Shown: positions 14,008 to 15,298 of the stretch, one piece after another
Numbering within the stretch: position 1 is the first letter of the stretch
Layout: every line of letters begins with the position of its first letter
Notes under the pieces: generated by a model
What the model was told of the DNA's origin: nothing
The model's input: the letters and a program-made list of their open reading frames with translations, nothing else
The model's database searches: none
Source of the DNA: Bacillota bacterium
Lineage (GTDB): Bacteria > Bacillota_E > JAJZYS01 > JAJYTV01
DNA length: 15,298 nucleotides
Direction of reading: 5' to 3'
Assembly (NCBI GenBank): GCA_021845645.1
Contig: JAJZVM010000092.1
Location: 1 to 15,298 of the forward strand
Program-made: the position numbers and the translations under genes

Positions 14008-15078
14008 CAGAAGCCGTGCCAGCGAGCGCTGGGCGGCGCGCGCGATGTCCGCCGGACTCGCGCTCGACCCATCGGCGGCGGCTTCCACCAGGATGCCGTC
14101 GGGCGGATCACCTCGGCGGTTGCCACAGATGATGGCGAGGGGTTTGCCGGCGCGGAGAGCCATGCGGCTCAGCACGCCAGGGCCCTTCCCTTGCCACGTG
14201 GTGGTGTCCACCTGCCCTTCCGACGTGAGCACGGCATCGGCCTGTGCAAGGGCCGTCTGGACCTCCAGCAATTCGAAGATGCAGTCGGCCCCGGGGCGCA
14301 GTGCCGCGCCGACCGCGCGGGCCGCCGCTCCGGCTCCGCCTGCGGCGCCCGCTCCGGGCACCTCCGCCTCTAGCCCGCTCGCCGCTTGCAGCAGCTCGCC
14401 GTAGCGTCGGAGCCCCTCGTCCAGGCGGTTCAGGTCTTCCGGCGGGAAGTGCTTTTGCAGGGCGAACCCGAAGGCGCTGCCCCGAGGGCCCGACAGCAGG
14501 TGCTCCACGTCGTGCGCCGCTTCGAAGCGAATGCCGGCGAACTGCCGGCGGGCAGGGCCGAGGTTGAGCGCGGTGAGCGCCAGGAGGTCGCGGGCGGAGG
14601 CGAAACGCCCCTCGGGCGCTGGAGTCAGGCGGGCGCCCAGGGCCTGCAGGATGCCCAGCCCGCCGTCCTGCGTGGCGGAACCGCCCAGGAGGAGCAGGAT
14701 GCGCTTCGGCCGTAGACGTCGGGCGGCGAGCAGCAGCTCCCCTACGCCGTGGCTGGTGGCGGTCCAGGGATCGTAGCCGACTCCCTCCACCCGCCAAAGG
14801 CCGGCCGCCTCCGCAAACTCCACGGCCGCGACGCGATCGCGGCTGCGAAACGCGATGCGGCCTTGCACAGGCCGGCCGAGGGCGTCGTGTGTCTCCGCCC
14901 TGCGCGGCCGGAAGCCGGCCGCCTCGAGCGCGAGCAACGATCCATCGCCCCCGTCCGCGATGGGCAGGGGCAGCGGCACATGGCCTGCGCGCCGCACACC
15001 CTGCGCCAAGGCGCGGGTGGCGGCGCGACAGTCCATGGTACCTTTGAGCGCTGCGCCGGCGACGAGGACGACGGCCAA
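14002..15078 (-). CDS. glxK: Glycerate kinase (GlxK/GarK family), divergent
   Basis: A 358-residue member of the glycerate kinase family, which phosphorylates D-glycerate, usually to 2-phosphoglycerate, with ATP in the cytoplasm. Family blocks are recognisable: LKGTMDC near the N-terminus (usually FKGSL), PIADGGDGS (39-47; usually ADGGEGT), LLGGSATQDGGLGILQALGA (130-149; usually SATNDGG), DVEHLLSGPRGSA (190-202), VPGAGAAGG (240-248) and SEGQVDTTTWQGKGP (286-300; usually GEG..D.QT..GK.P). Several normally invariant positions differ, so the substrate may have shifted. Length is slightly below the usual 370-380. The TTG start has GGGAG about seven bases upstream. A tiny Cys-rich gene lies 57 bases upstream on the same strand. 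Confidence 0.88.
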   Translation of the reverse strand: MAVVLVAGAALKGTMDCRAATRALAQGVRRAGHVPLPLPIADGGDGSLLALEAAGFRPRRAETHDALGRPVQGRIAFRSRDRVAAVEFAEAAGLWRVEGVGYDPWTATSHGVGELLLAARRLRPKRILLLLGGSATQDGGLGILQALGARLTPAPEGRFASARDLLALTALNLGPARRQFAGIRFEAAHDVEHLLSGPRGSAFGFALQKHFPPEDLNRLDEGLRRYGELLQAASGLEAEVPGAGAAGGAGAAARAVGAALRPGADCIFELLEVQTALAQADAVLTSEGQVDTTTWQGKGPGVLSRMALRAGKPLAIICGNRRGDPPDGILVEAAADGSSASPADIARAAQRSLARLLP

Positions 15079-15135
15079 GAGATCACTCCCGCCGATGCCA
15101 TTCGCGCTGGGCGGGCGCCCTCCTGCGTCGCTGGC

Positions 15136-15261
15136 TCAGGAGTAGCCGTATCGGTGAAAGCAGTCGCGGCAGAGCAGCATGTCGCAATAGAGACGCAGCT
15201 TGCGTCGCAGGGTGAGACGCTGGCAGATGTCGCATGCGCGCAGTTCGACGAGCTTGCCCAT
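15136..15261 (-). CDS. Small Cys-rich, possibly zinc-binding protein (41 residues)
   Basis: A 41-residue reading frame starts at an ATG with GGAGG nine bases upstream, a better ribosome binding site than many larger genes here have. Near the N-terminus it has ACDICQR (Cys10, Cys13). After a basic stretch come Cys26 and LLCRDCF (Cys31, Cys34). Two CxxC pairs with a basic middle suit a small zinc ribbon that binds nucleic acid or protein. I do not recognise the family. It precedes the glycerate kinase gene by 57 bases on the same strand and could share its transcript. The frame has no hydrophobic segment. Evidence is the ribosome binding site and the Cys pattern only. Confidence 0.6.
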   Translation of the reverse strand: MGKLVELRACDICQRLTLRRKLRLYCDMLLCRDCFHRYGYS

Positions 15262-15298
15262 GTTGGGTCGCCTCCAAGCGCTGCTAGCCTGCGCGTGC

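Noticed and set aside
15083..15277. 64-codon minus-strand frame overlapping the Cys-rich mini-gene
   Set aside because: Its start has a poorer ribosome binding site and its product is Arg/Pro-rich without a pattern. The overlapping 41-codon frame has paired CxxC motifs and GGAGG.
1..15298. CRISPR array, tRNA, rRNA, insertion sequence or attachment site
   Set aside because: No regularly spaced repeats, transposase motifs, terminal inverted repeats or recognisable RNA gene were seen while reading the window.

Overview
This window comes from a GC-rich bacterium; by eye about two thirds of the bases are G or C. Most genes have a strong purine-rich ribosome binding site, and GTG and TTG starts are very common. 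Two proteins carry lipobox signal peptides. Together with a RecD2-type helicase and a penicillin-binding protein with two PASTA domains, this points to a Gram-positive lineage. My best guess is a high-GC member of the Bacillota, of the Symbiobacterium, Thermaerobacter or Sulfobacillus kind. That placement is inference, and no marker gene in the window fixes it.

Layout. 1-2470 (+): the 3' end of an M24 (Xaa-Pro) peptidase gene, then recD2. 2498-5552 (-): three tandem paralogous secreted alpha/beta hydrolases, transcribed in the order 5552 to 2498. The first gene is preceded by a long imperfect hairpin that would mask its ribosome binding site. 5671-8087 (-): an HxlR-type regulator followed by a PASTA-bearing class B penicillin-binding protein, upstream of the hydrolases on the same strand. 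8088-8289: a divergent intergenic region with a palindrome inside a candidate promoter. 8290-12154 (+): a tight four-gene run of YtcJ-type amidohydrolase, enoyl-CoA hydratase/isomerase family protein, small alpha/beta hydrolase and Cof-type HAD phosphatase. 12143-12181: a stem-loop with terminator features whose loop holds a perfect TATAAT box. 12207-13948 (+): etfB and etfA, electron transfer flavoprotein. 13949-14007: a very strong stem-loop between convergent genes. 14002-15261 (-): a divergent glycerate kinase, preceded by a 41-codon Cys-rich mini-protein.

How the genes may work together. The minus-strand block 8087-2498 looks like a cell-envelope module: regulator, peptidoglycan transpeptidase, then three surface or exported hydrolases. 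The plus-strand block looks catabolic: a metal hydrolase, a CoA-thioester enzyme, a hydrolase and a phosphatase, followed by the electron carrier that usually takes electrons from acyl-CoA dehydrogenases. No acyl-CoA dehydrogenase is present in the window. The least ordinary elements are the hydrolase triplet with its structured leader, the terminator/promoter composite before etfB, and the Cys-rich mini-protein.
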